From the NCBI RefSeq assembly GCF_900129975.1, contig NZ_FSRG01000005.1, positions 248,001-312,000 on the forward strand: DNA of 64,000 nt. The letters are read 5' to 3'. Shown one piece after another: positions 25,606 to 34,375 of this stretch. Positions within the stretch are counted from its first letter, which is position 1; each line of letters begins with the position of its first letter. The notes beneath the pieces are model-generated. The model saw only the letters and a program-made list of their open reading frames with translations. It was not told the DNA's origin and ran no database searches. This DNA is from Halodesulfovibrio marinisediminis DSM 17456 (lineage in GTDB: Bacteria > Desulfobacterota > Desulfovibrionia > Desulfovibrionales > Desulfovibrionaceae). Both the position numbers and the translations under genes were made by a program.

Positions 25606-26766
25606 TTACGCACTTCCGTTAGTTGTGAGCAACATGTTGAAGTCTAAGCCAGTTGCGGATTCAAGTTTAGCCAACACAGCTTGAGCTTGCTGTAATCTTT
25701 GTCGGATAACCTCAACGACTTCAGGAGAATCAGCAAAACATGCCATCTTTTCGTCATACCGTTTTTTGAGTGTGCATTTGCTTGTGCCTTCTACGAATTT
25801 ATCCGCAAGAAAAATGAGTTCTGCTTCTGTAATAGCACCTTCTGAAGCTTGAAGGTGTGAGTGGGCGGCAATGCAAGGTGCAAGTGCCGGAAATCCGAAC
25901 TCTGTAATTAAATTAGCACCTGCTAAGGCGTGCTTTCGTGAGCCCTTCGCAATGTCATGGAGCATGGCTCCTGCAAGAACCGTTTGTTTAAACATTGGGG
26001 TTTGTTCAGGGAGCTTTTCCAGCATGATACGTACAATATCTGTTACTGCAGTGGAGTGTTTTCGGATGTGTGTCGGCAGTTTTACTGTATTCCAAATGGC
26101 ATAGCATTCCTGAAGAGATGGCACACCTTGCAGTTTTTGAATTTGGCATAATGTCTTGTAATCTTCTGGTGTATCCATATCCAGTAGCATTCCGCTATCC
26201 AGAACGGGAAGGTATTGGGTGCTTTTTGAAAATTTGTCTAATAATTTTGTGAGACCACCCTCACCATTATACTGCAGAATTTCTTTTTTAAGTGATGCCC
26301 GCATGCATGGTGGGTGTCCACGTTTGCCTTCCGTTTCTCTTAAGAATTTTGGAAGCGGTGTGAGCTGACTGTCATCCAGAATCGGGTGGATAACATCTAC
26401 CTCCGTTACAGCGGCATAGGCAAGCAACTCAGAAATTGTTCGGGGACGAATGAGTGGTACGTCCACCGGAGTAACGAAAAAAAGTTCTGCATCTTCAGGC
26501 AGGGCATTACAACCGGCTTGCACTGACGAAAACATGCCGTCATTAAAGTTAGCATTATACACAGCCTGAATCTTAAGGCGGTTGCATTCATGTTCAACCT
26601 GTTCTCTGGCGTAGCCGGTAACAACAATGGGGGTGACTCCTGCGTGGATGAAGCTTTCTGCAAGAACCTGCAACGCAGTATTTTCCCCAAGGGATAAGAG
26701 GGGCTTGCATTGTCCCATGCGGGAACCGTATCCCGCTGCTAACAGTATTGCGTATGCCCTGAGCAT
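25606..26766 (-). CDS. MocA-like nucleotidyltransferase fused to an HD domain (DVU_1551 family)
   Basis: 386 residues. The N-terminal half is a MobA/MocA-type transferase (LLAAGYGSRMGQCKPLLSLG, VTGYAREQVEH, FVTPVDVPLIRP), as used to attach CMP or GMP to molybdopterin. The C-terminal half is an HD phosphohydrolase (HIRKHSTAVTDI, AGAMLHDIAKGSRKHALAGA). This fusion is encoded at DVU_1551 of D. vulgaris. It likely makes the cytosine dinucleotide form of the cofactor for Mop, while the HD domain may recycle a nucleotide. ATG 26766 follows the XdhC stop by four bases, with CAGGGG as ribosome binding site. Confidence 0.87.
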   Translation of the reverse strand: MLRAYAILLAAGYGSRMGQCKPLLSLGENTALQVLAESFIHAGVTPIVVTGYAREQVEHECNRLKIQAVYNANFNDGMFSSVQAGCNALPEDAELFFVTPVDVPLIRPRTISELLAYAAVTEVDVIHPILDDSQLTPLPKFLRETEGKRGHPPCMRASLKKEILQYNGEGGLTKLLDKFSKSTQYLPVLDSGMLLDMDTPEDYKTLCQIQKLQGVPSLQECYAIWNTVKLPTHIRKHSTAVTDIVRIMLEKLPEQTPMFKQTVLAGAMLHDIAKGSRKHALAGANLITEFGFPALAPCIAAHSHLQASEGAITEAELIFLADKFVEGTSKCTLKKRYDEKMACFADSPEVVEVIRQRLQQAQAVLAKLESATGLDFNMLLTTNGSA

Positions 26767-26770
26767 TCGA

Positions 26771-27790
26771 CTACCCCTGCGCTTTTTTCTGGATGATCTC
26801 AGCCATAATACTAACCGCAATTTCTTCTGGAGTCCTGCCTCCTAACGGTAGGCCGATAGGGCAATGGCAGCGGGCAATGGCTTCGTCTGTAACGCCTTCC
26901 TCACGGAGACGTTCGTACAGGCCGTCACGTTTACTTTTGCTGCCGATCATGCCGATGTATTTGGCCGGAGTTGTCAGTGCTTGTTGAAGCACTGTTTTGT
27001 CGTGCTCGTGTCCACGGGTAACAATGACAACGTAACAGTCTTTGTGAATGGTAATCTCGGAGAGGATGTCATCCAATGATTCAACAACCTGGACATGGGC
27101 GTTTGGAAACCGTTCTTGGTTGGCAAATTCTTCACGGTCATCAAGTACAACAACTGAGAACCCTACAAGATGGGCGATTTCAGCCGTAGGTTTAGCTACG
27201 TGTCCTGCACCTGCAATAATAACAGTTGCGGAAGGATGATATGTTTCTGAGAAATATTGAAGCGGCTGTTGATTCAGAAGTAAAGGAGCAGCATCGCTGG
27301 CTGTTGATTTGGATGCATTGATAGCCTTTACTGCTTCAGCATATTTATCGTCTGCAAGTTCGTCAGCTGTTACTCTGCACCATGCGGTTCCGTCCTGTAC
27401 GTAGTATGCTTCACGTGAAGAAGCGTTCCCTTTACGAACATTGTTTTCCAGCTCTACAAATTCAGCATGGTAGTCAGGTGTCAGGCGTTCGAGCAATACG
27501 GTGAGTGAACCACCGCAGGACATACCGAGTGCACCGGCTTTGGTGTTATCCAGATCGTATGAATGTAGGGCGGCTGCACCTTTTTCACCAACAAGAAATT
27601 CTGCTGCTGTTATTTGAACTTGTGCTTCAATAAGGCCGCCACCGACAGTTCCATAGAATTCACCTTGCGGGCAAATGAGCATGTGTGCGCCGGAGGAACG
27701 AGGAGTTGATCCGGTGCTGGATATAACTGTGGCTAATACACAGTTCTGCGCTGCAAGTTTTTTTGTGATGTCTGAGAGAATAGAATCCAT
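26771..27790 (-). CDS. XdhC/CoxI-family protein
   Basis: 339 residues. N-terminal XdhC domain: SSTGSTPRSSGAHMLICPQG and GTVGGGLIEAQVQ. C-terminal Rossmann domain: VIIAGAGHVAKPTAEIAHLV, ending CHCPIGLPLGGRTPEEIAVS. XdhC proteins bind and sulfurate molybdenum cofactor before inserting it in hydroxylases. Mop-type enzymes are the obvious client here, since mop begins the same operon. The start at 27790 (GAGG upstream) is preferred to the open frame from 27877, which overlaps the previous gene. Confidence 0.9.
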   Translation of the reverse strand: MDSILSDITKKLAAQNCVLATVISSTGSTPRSSGAHMLICPQGEFYGTVGGGLIEAQVQITAAEFLVGEKGAAALHSYDLDNTKAGALGMSCGGSLTVLLERLTPDYHAEFVELENNVRKGNASSREAYYVQDGTAWCRVTADELADDKYAEAVKAINASKSTASDAAPLLLNQQPLQYFSETYHPSATVIIAGAGHVAKPTAEIAHLVGFSVVVLDDREEFANQERFPNAHVQVVESLDDILSEITIHKDCYVVIVTRGHEHDKTVLQQALTTPAKYIGMIGSKSKRDGLYERLREEGVTDEAIARCHCPIGLPLGGRTPEEIAVSIMAEIIQKKAQG

Positions 27791-27800
27791 TGTAACCTCG

Positions 27801-29147
27801 TTACTCGACGCATATTTTGCGTTTTGCGAATCCAATAGAAATTTTGCCATCATTTCTGCCCGGCAAGCACAATACATCCGGAGCTATATGCAACGGAGAA
27901 ACAAAATTGCATAAGAGCTCTTTAATGCTGGATAAATGTTGAGAAGAGTCCCCACTCATGTCAACTGTTACTTCCAGCGTATTTGGTGCCACCCTGTATT
28001 GTGCTTGCTGGGCTAGAAAATTTGGAATTGAGAGTAATTGTCCGTCGATTGCTGTCGGCGTAATGTACTGGAACCAGTAAGGGGTGTCTTTCGACTTGGC
28101 AATTCTCCGAATATTTGGGCTGAGTCTGCGAAGCGGAGAGTCACACGGGCAGGCATTTGTCATAATATGTGATTCATCACCTGTACGGTAACGGATAAGC
28201 GGCATACCTTTTCTTGAAAGAGTAGTTACGACTATTTCGCCACGTTCACCGTCCGGCAAAAGTGATCCGGTTTCAGGGTCCGTGATTTCTACATAAATAT
28301 TTGTTTCACGTAGGTGCATACCGTTGCTGTATGGGCAATTTACTGCGCCGCCAAGGCCGGTTTCTGTCATCCCCCAGTGTGTATGTACTCGGCAATCCCA
28401 GGTTTTTTCAATGAAGTTCCGAATTGCGCTGGAGCTGGCATCCCAGCAGAGCAAAACACTCTTTACGGGGGATTCTGTTTTGCCGTCATGTTCCCATAGT
28501 TTGATTAATGCAAGAACGTGTGCAGCAGTTCCCACAACACAGTCTGGAGCATGCTCTTTAAACATGGTCAGCGACGTTACAACATCGTCAGGGTCTTGGT
28601 GGAGTATTGGTGTTGCTCCCAACAAATGCAGTCCATCAGCAAGCAAGGCTCCTACACTGTCCGGTTTGGGAGCGGGCAATAGTGCAAGAACGGTATCTCC
28701 GGCATCGACAAGACATTGCATACCGTGATTGTAGAATTCAGTGGTTTCGTCCAGCTCGTCTTGTGTGAAAAAAAGTCGTTTAGGTTTTCCTGTGGATCCG
28801 GACGTCGTGAGCGTAACAACACGGGCAATATCGTCCTGTGATGTACAAAGGAATTCGAGCGGCGCTTCTCTGATATCATCTGCAGTCGTCCGTGGTAGAT
28901 TGGCAAATTCTTCACGGGAAGTGAATGCAACATCAATGGCCTGAAAATGCTTAGCGTAGAATCCACCGTTTTCCTGTGCGTAGTTGCAAACTTCATTAAG
29001 TCTGTTGAGCTGCCATGCTTTGATCTGGCTAGAGGAAAACGGACGTACGGATGCTCCAGCTCCCATGTCTAGTTGAGCTTGTGTGTCGAGTGGGTTTACC
29101 CAAGCAACGTGTTGTTGCTTTGCATTTCGTACAAACGTTGTTTGCAT
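27801..29147 (-). CDS. AMP-dependent CoA ligase-like protein (DVU_1553 family)
   Basis: 448 residues, PaaK-like. It contains the phosphate-binding motif TLTTSGSTGKPKRLFF, an ATP/acyl-contact region HWGMTETGLGGAVNC and the hinge-like RYRTGDESHI. It should adenylate a carboxylate, but the acceptor is unknown. The family is conserved next to mop in Desulfovibrio (DVU_1553). The cysteine-rich NACPCDSPLRR may bind metal as in some PaaK-like enzymes. It lies between a radical SAM protein and XdhC in the operon, so the substrate could be a cofactor or peptide made there, or the acid product of aldehyde oxidation. Confidence 0.82.
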   Translation of the reverse strand: MQTTFVRNAKQQHVAWVNPLDTQAQLDMGAGASVRPFSSSQIKAWQLNRLNEVCNYAQENGGFYAKHFQAIDVAFTSREEFANLPRTTADDIREAPLEFLCTSQDDIARVVTLTTSGSTGKPKRLFFTQDELDETTEFYNHGMQCLVDAGDTVLALLPAPKPDSVGALLADGLHLLGATPILHQDPDDVVTSLTMFKEHAPDCVVGTAAHVLALIKLWEHDGKTESPVKSVLLCWDASSSAIRNFIEKTWDCRVHTHWGMTETGLGGAVNCPYSNGMHLRETNIYVEITDPETGSLLPDGERGEIVVTTLSRKGMPLIRYRTGDESHIMTNACPCDSPLRRLSPNIRRIAKSKDTPYWFQYITPTAIDGQLLSIPNFLAQQAQYRVAPNTLEVTVDMSGDSSQHLSSIKELLCNFVSPLHIAPDVLCLPGRNDGKISIGFAKRKICVE

Positions 29148-29231
29148 TGCGTTCCTATAACTACTTGTTTTTAAATTAGTTGGACTTCCCTGACATGGAG
29201 GATTGCAGTAATAAAAGTTTTAGGAAGGGTT

Positions 29232-30614
29232 TCACCCAGCCGCCGGAGGCAAAAAGGTTTTACCGCGATATAACGTTGTTCCGTCTGCTGCTGTGAGGTT
29301 GTACGCACAGAACGGCACGAGCCTTCCGTCCGGTGCAACCACATGAATGCAGCACCCTTTTAGCCGTTCAATATCCAATGACCATGCATCCTGAAACGCC
29401 ATGGCTGAAATGGCAAAACGTCGCGTTGATGCTTGCTGAATAAACGAATCGAGCTCGTTTGAGAGCGATTTTGGCTGTTCATTTTGCTCTGCTGCTGCCC
29501 ACTGACTTCGGACAAAGGAACGTGCTTTTTCTGCACCTTCTGCTGCTGGTTTTGGTTTGCAATTGCAGGAGTTCTTCGGAACAGACAGCAGTTGAAGCGT
29601 GTTGTCATCATTAATGATGTAGTTTGCATGGAATGAGCAGAGGGCATGTTCGCAGGTCGGCGGCACAAAGTCACCTGTAGCGACAAGATTGTTGGTCTGT
29701 CGTTCCAATTCTTCTGCAAGCTCAGGCAGCGTTATGCGCTCTGTGTCTGCTGGTGCAACAGGGTAGCGCCCGAAGTAACTGATCGGCTGAAAATGCACGC
29801 CGCGCACGGCTGGCGCGTGATCTATGGCAAACCGTATAATATCGCCTAGTTCATTCTTATTGATGGTTGGCGAAATAACGGGCACCAGCACAATCCCTAT
29901 GTGCGCTTTGGCAAACGCTTGAATGGCTTTTGCTTTGATTTCGCGAAGATCTGCATTGCGGAACGCCTTCCATGTTGATTCACGTAAGCCGTCGAATTGA
30001 AGGAAGACAGAGTCTACACCGGTGGCTGCCAGCTTGGCGACATATTCAGGATCTTGTGCGGCTCGAACACCGTTGGTGTTGATTTGTACGAATGGAAATC
30101 CGATGCGTTTTGCTTCGGCTACAAGCTCTGGAAGATCATCACGGGTTGTCGGTTCTCCACCGGAAAATTGTAAATTGCATCCGCCTGTGGTGCGCATGGT
30201 GGTTTTCAGCAACTGTACAAGCTCTTCTTTGGAAGGCTCTTTGGGAATGGATGCCTTTGCCTTATTTTCTGCTGATGCAAAGCAGACAGGACAGGAAAGG
30301 TTGCAATTCCACGTTACCTCAATAAGTGCCATGCAGCTGTGCTGGCGGTGTTCTTCGCATAGGCCACAGTCGAAAGGGCAGCCCTTGTCGACAGCAGTTG
30401 AAATGGTTGGCGGTGTGGATGGAATTTTAGGGCGTAACCAGTCCGCAAAGGCTGTTGCCTTATGTGTCGATCGCCAGACTGGTGTGGAGAATGCACCATG
30501 CTGCGGACAGTGCTTTACAAGGCGTGTTTCTTCCCCTTTGGTGACTCGCATAGCAGGAATCCGTTGAAGACACTGCGGGCAGATACTTTCAGTATGAGAA
30601 ATGTGGCCAGACAT
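29232..30614 (-). CDS. trsS: Radical SAM protein TrsS (DVU_1554 type)
   Basis: 460 residues. An N-terminal cysteine knuckle (CPQCLQRIPAMRV), more cysteines (DKGCPFDCGLCEEH), the radical SAM cluster motif CNLSCPVC (about residue 105), FSGGEPTTRDDL, and a C-terminal CNCKP plus LKGCCIHVVAPDGRLVPFCA. The architecture matches what NCBI calls radical SAM (seleno)protein TrsS, where some homologues carry selenocysteine; here the C-terminal positions are cysteines. The reaction is unknown. It is encoded between the C-GCAxxG-C-C protein and the AMP ligase, two bases after the former. Confidence 0.83.
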   Translation of the reverse strand: MSGHISHTESICPQCLQRIPAMRVTKGEETRLVKHCPQHGAFSTPVWRSTHKATAFADWLRPKIPSTPPTISTAVDKGCPFDCGLCEEHRQHSCMALIEVTWNCNLSCPVCFASAENKAKASIPKEPSKEELVQLLKTTMRTTGGCNLQFSGGEPTTRDDLPELVAEAKRIGFPFVQINTNGVRAAQDPEYVAKLAATGVDSVFLQFDGLRESTWKAFRNADLREIKAKAIQAFAKAHIGIVLVPVISPTINKNELGDIIRFAIDHAPAVRGVHFQPISYFGRYPVAPADTERITLPELAEELERQTNNLVATGDFVPPTCEHALCSFHANYIINDDNTLQLLSVPKNSCNCKPKPAAEGAEKARSFVRSQWAAAEQNEQPKSLSNELDSFIQQASTRRFAISAMAFQDAWSLDIERLKGCCIHVVAPDGRLVPFCAYNLTAADGTTLYRGKTFLPPAAG

Positions 30615-30616
30615 AG

Positions 30617-31075
30617 TTATTCTTTTACTGCAGCAATATCGTAGCCGTATTCGGCAAGTAGAGATTCAATGTAGGCAAACGTTTCAGCAAGCAGGGAACC
30701 GCATACTGCAGTGTCAGGTACTGGAGTGCCACTGCTTTCTCCGAGGATTTGGCCACATGTTATGTCACCATGTTTTTCGGTCGTTTTTTGTGTAAACCAT
30801 TCTGTGAAGGATTCTAGAAGAATTGGTAGATCTTCGTTTTTTTCTTCGGTTTCAGCATCGTGTCCTGTGTATAAGCCTATAAGCAGTGCGCCACCTGAAA
30901 GTAGACCGCATGCACCGTTACAACTGAACATACCACTGCATAACCCTTCAGCGGCTCTGATGAGTTGGGGGTTTTCAAGACCGGAATATTCCAGCGCCAA
31001 GCCGACGAGGATTTGGCTGCAACAGTATCCTTTGCCAGCCCATTGAAGTAATTGCAGTTGGATGTCGGAAAGCAT
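30617..31075 (-). CDS. C-GCAxxG-C-C family protein (DVU_1555 family)
   Basis: 152 residues with the spaced cysteines that define the family: GKGYCCSQI, GLCSGMFSCNGACGLLSGGA, DITCGQIL and AVCGSLL. They could hold an Fe-S cluster or another metal. It is conserved at this position beside mop (DVU_1555). Function is unknown; it is possibly an electron or sulfur carrier for the radical SAM partner encoded next. ATG 31075 lies three bases after the stop of the methyltransferase gene. Confidence 0.87.
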   Translation of the reverse strand: MLSDIQLQLLQWAGKGYCCSQILVGLALEYSGLENPQLIRAAEGLCSGMFSCNGACGLLSGGALLIGLYTGHDAETEEKNEDLPILLESFTEWFTQKTTEKHGDITCGQILGESSGTPVPDTAVCGSLLAETFAYIESLLAEYGYDIAAVKE

Positions 31076-31078
31076 GTC

Positions 31079-31813
31079 TTATTCCTTTTTTAAGGCTTTA
31101 ACTTGGATGTATCCGATACTTCTATCGTATGCTGAAGGACGGTCTTGTGTGTTGCTTTGGCAGCAGGTGGCAATGTCGGAGAAGATAAGCTTCGCTGTCA
31201 GCTCCTTGAGCTCTTTAGTGCAGTCGGTGCTGCATGTGTGTGTAAAACCTGCCTTGGTTAGCGTTTCGAAAAGTTCTTTTAATTTAATCGGTGAGCTGCT
31301 GCATCCGTTAGTTGAGCTTTTCTTATGCGTTTGTGTAGGTATTTTCTGTCCTGAAGATCCACAGCACAGTTGCGCTGACTGCATGTTGTGTTCTTGCCGT
31401 TTATACAGGTCAGAAAGAACTAGAGTTCCATCGGCGCATAGTACCCGTGAAAATTCAGCAATAGCTGTCTCCAAAGAATTACAGAGGGAAAGCACACAGT
31501 CACAATTCACTATGTGGAATGAAGCATCGGAGAAAGGAAGCTGCTCAACAGTTCCCTGCACCGTAGGGATGTTTTTCTCGTTAGTCAGCAGCGTGTTCTG
31601 TGAGGAAAGATCAAGCCCTGTGACATGCGCACCATATTCCTGCTGAAGAAATTCTCCCGTGATTCCGGTACCGCATCCTGCATCAAGAATGCGGGTGGAT
31701 GTGGCAATTCTCAGAGAATCATATGTCCTTCGGGTTAATGCCAGCCCGCCAGGTCGTAGAACGCCACCATCCAGTGTGGCCATACGAGGATGCTGCCAAA
31801 GCGGAGTACTCAT
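31079..31813 (-). CDS. trsM: SAM-dependent methyltransferase TrsM (DVU_1556 family)
   Basis: 244 residues. Class I methyltransferase fold: motif I ILDAGCGTGITGEFL, then HVTGLDLSSQNTL and FHIVNCDCVLSL. A cysteine pair (LCCGSSG) and a CSTDCTKEL stretch in the C-terminal half are unusual for small-molecule methyltransferases and may bind arsenic- or selenium-like substrates or metal. The substrate is unknown. The start overlaps the stop of the redox protein gene by four bases. Confidence 0.83.
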   Translation of the reverse strand: MSTPLWQHPRMATLDGGVLRPGGLALTRRTYDSLRIATSTRILDAGCGTGITGEFLQQEYGAHVTGLDLSSQNTLLTNEKNIPTVQGTVEQLPFSDASFHIVNCDCVLSLCNSLETAIAEFSRVLCADGTLVLSDLYKRQEHNMQSAQLCCGSSGQKIPTQTHKKSSTNGCSSSPIKLKELFETLTKAGFTHTCSTDCTKELKELTAKLIFSDIATCCQSNTQDRPSAYDRSIGYIQVKALKKE

Positions 31814-32025
31814 TTATCTTCCAGTAACTGTTCCACCTGTGCCATTTTTTCAACGGCAAGGGATTCCGGTATGAGCACAAACCCGCATGCTGGGCATGCC
31901 GGTAATTCAACAGAAAATTTGCTTTCAAGGTACACCAGTTCTACAGCCGTAAAGATCAACTGTTCGTTACACTGGGTACATTTCCAATGCGAAAAATCGT
32001 CGTGTAAAACTTGTAACGTATTCAT
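31810..32025 (-). CDS. Small zinc-ribbon-like redox protein (DVU_1557 family)
   Basis: 71 residues with two paired cysteine motifs, KCTQC and ACPAC, in a compact rubredoxin or zinc-ribbon pattern, followed by an acidic C-terminal helix. It is translationally coupled to the methyltransferase gene and nine bases after the FAD oxidoreductase gene. It probably shuttles electrons or holds a metal within the mop accessory system. Confidence 0.82.
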   Translation of the reverse strand: MNTLQVLHDDFSHWKCTQCNEQLIFTAVELVYLESKFSVELPACPACGFVLIPESLAVEKMAQVEQLLEDK

Positions 32026-32034
32026 GGTATACTC

Positions 32035-34317
32035 TTATTTAGGAGGGATAATCTGCATACGATGTGACCATGCGTTGTGGATGCGGTATCCTTCCTTATC
32101 TTTTATGTATTCCATCCAATAGGTCACACCAACAGGACGGAAGCTGGCAACGTAGCGCCGAGTTTGTGTGTTGAATAAGCTGTTATTGGTAGCTTCAACA
32201 TAGTCCACAACTTTGCGGATGTCGCTTCGTAGAATACGGCGTTCTTCCATATTTGCTGCAGCTTGCTCGGTGTATGATATGGATGGGACATGTTCATCTG
32301 CCGCTGCTTCTGCTTCACCCCAAACAGTTTTGAGGAGATGTTCCTTAAGGCGCATGCGGTTTTCGCGGCGGTCAGAAAATCCGGTAACAGGAACAGTGGC
32401 AGGGTCAGCATTGCAGCATGCCAGCGCTGTATCACAGCTTGGGAATAGAATATCCAGCAGGTGAATTGTACGTTTGCCTGTTCGGGCAAGCATGTCACGG
32501 CACATAGCGCAGTATGTAAGAACGTCCTGTTCGTCTTCAGTACATTCCGAGAGTATATCAGCCCTGTGCTGGGAAGCTTTGCGGGAAAGCTGAGGGTTGG
32601 CATTGTCGAGCAGGCCGCCGTAGCCACAGCATTCAGTAAGTGAACCTGAAAGATGAGGTTCTGTTATTGAAATCTTGAGCTGTTCTGTGATGGAACGGAC
32701 ATGGCTGCGCATAGGTTCATTATATCGTGTGGAGCACGGGTCATGCAGAACATACGGCTGCTTCGGCATTCGCGCTGTTGGAGGCAAGCCAACTTCTTCC
32801 AGAACTTCCCATAGGGAGCGGGTTGGAATTTGTGGTAACAACGTTGCAAGCATGGTTGCGCATGTTGGACAGCCCGTTATTAACTCTGGCTTGCCCATCT
32901 CTTCCCACTGTTGGAGAATTTGGTTTGTTGTAGTCTCTGTCAGGTCTTTTTGTCCTGCCCAGTGGGCAGGAGCACCACAGCAGTGAATAAACAGACCGAC
33001 GGGTTCTTCCATAGCATCTCGTAGGTAGGCATAAGTGCTTTCTACGAGATGTGGTGAAATAGCGGGAAGCTGACATCCCGGGAAAAAGGCGAACGAGCTA
33101 GCGGAAGCAGAAGGGGCATTCTTTGCGAACATACCTGCGGTATTGGCAAAAGCCATATCGCGGAGCGCAAATTCGTGTGCTGATGGCGGCATTGTGGAAT
33201 CTGCCACCATATCTTGTCGTGCTGTCAGGCAGAGATTCTGTACTGCAAAGCTTTCGGGACATATTTCTTCGCATAGACCACACAACATGCAGGAGTTGAT
33301 CATTTTGTTGGCATGTCGTGTACCCATGACGATGGCGGCATTGTTGTATATTTGCCGCGCGTAGATTTTGGGGTAACTTTTGAATTCTGCTAGATATACA
33401 CAATTATTTACGCACTGCATGCATTCGCATTGCATGCACCTTCCAGCTTCCAGCATAGCCGTCGCTTCATCATATCCTTCATCACTTGCAGGAAGAAGTG
33501 GGAGTGAAGAAAATGAAGATATATCGCTTTGCAGTCTTGAGGCATACGACCCTTCAGTTTCTCTTCCTGCTGTTAGGGATACGTTCTGTATGCTCCGTTC
33601 CGCAGATAATGCTAACGTTCTGCCAAGGGCGATACGTTCTATCGTGGAAGCAAGACAAGGGGACGGAACAGAGAATACAGAAGAAATATTTGTTTGTAAG
33701 ATTTTTGAATCAGTTGGATTGCACGCATATAGGTCTGCAGCTTCAGGTGTTGCCAGTAAGACTACGTCGAAATTGTCGCAGGCTGTTTCAAGGTCATCCG
33801 GCATTTCTTCGCTGGAGAACTGCACTCCGAGCTTATTTATGGCAGCTTCATGCTGTGCAAAGGCTTCTTCAGGAACACGGGCTGTAATATCTTCGTAAGC
33901 ATTTTTGGACAGTATTGTCGGTGTAATGCCTTTTTTTGCAAGATCCCATGCAGCAGCTAGTGCAGTGAGTCCACCACCAATAATGAGTACACGCTTATTC
34001 TTGGATGGAAGCGGGCGCACTGGCGGGTTTTTAGTCGCATTTGCTGCACAACAGCGCTCCAGCTCCGGCATATTAATGCTGCCGCCAAGGTTTTTTCGTA
34101 GGCATGTTTCCATGCATGCACCGTTACACAAGTTGGCAGTAATGTGTGGCATTGGCATGCTTTTGTACAAAACAGCCCATGCCTCATTCATTTTACCCGC
34201 AGCCATTTTTTTACAGAATGTGCGGATATCAATATGCAGGGGGCATTGAGACTGGCAGTGCGGCGCTTCTTCTTGCGTACACTGTGCTTCCCATTGGTGT
34301 AGTTCGTGTTGTTCCAT
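32035..34317 (-). CDS. FAD oxidoreductase / Fe-S dicluster-binding protein (DVU_1558 type)
   Basis: 760 residues in three parts. The N-terminal GltD-like region (about 1-95) has spaced cysteines (CQSQCPLHIDIRTFCKKM, CNGACMETCLRKN). A Rossmann FAD domain starts VLIIGGGLTALAAAWDLAKK (about 108), followed by two 4Fe-4S motifs (CMQCECMQCVNNC and CMLCGLCEEICPESF). The C-terminal half has two CCG-type domains as in heterodisulfide reductase HdrB and GlpC (FIHCCGAPAHWAG, CCGYGGLLDN). It probably passes electrons between the aldehyde oxidoreductase and a cytoplasmic or quinone acceptor. It lies 58 bases after mop in the same operon. Confidence 0.85.
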   Translation of the reverse strand: MEQHELHQWEAQCTQEEAPHCQSQCPLHIDIRTFCKKMAAGKMNEAWAVLYKSMPMPHITANLCNGACMETCLRKNLGGSINMPELERCCAANATKNPPVRPLPSKNKRVLIIGGGLTALAAAWDLAKKGITPTILSKNAYEDITARVPEEAFAQHEAAINKLGVQFSSEEMPDDLETACDNFDVVLLATPEAADLYACNPTDSKILQTNISSVFSVPSPCLASTIERIALGRTLALSAERSIQNVSLTAGRETEGSYASRLQSDISSFSSLPLLPASDEGYDEATAMLEAGRCMQCECMQCVNNCVYLAEFKSYPKIYARQIYNNAAIVMGTRHANKMINSCMLCGLCEEICPESFAVQNLCLTARQDMVADSTMPPSAHEFALRDMAFANTAGMFAKNAPSASASSFAFFPGCQLPAISPHLVESTYAYLRDAMEEPVGLFIHCCGAPAHWAGQKDLTETTTNQILQQWEEMGKPELITGCPTCATMLATLLPQIPTRSLWEVLEEVGLPPTARMPKQPYVLHDPCSTRYNEPMRSHVRSITEQLKISITEPHLSGSLTECCGYGGLLDNANPQLSRKASQHRADILSECTEDEQDVLTYCAMCRDMLARTGKRTIHLLDILFPSCDTALACCNADPATVPVTGFSDRRENRMRLKEHLLKTVWGEAEAAADEHVPSISYTEQAAANMEERRILRSDIRKVVDYVEATNNSLFNTQTRRYVASFRPVGVTYWMEYIKDKEGYRIHNAWSHRMQIIPPK

Positions 34318-34375
34318 AGCGTGCTACTGATATACGTCCGTGCTGCCGAAGCAGCACGGACGGTTTTATCTGATA

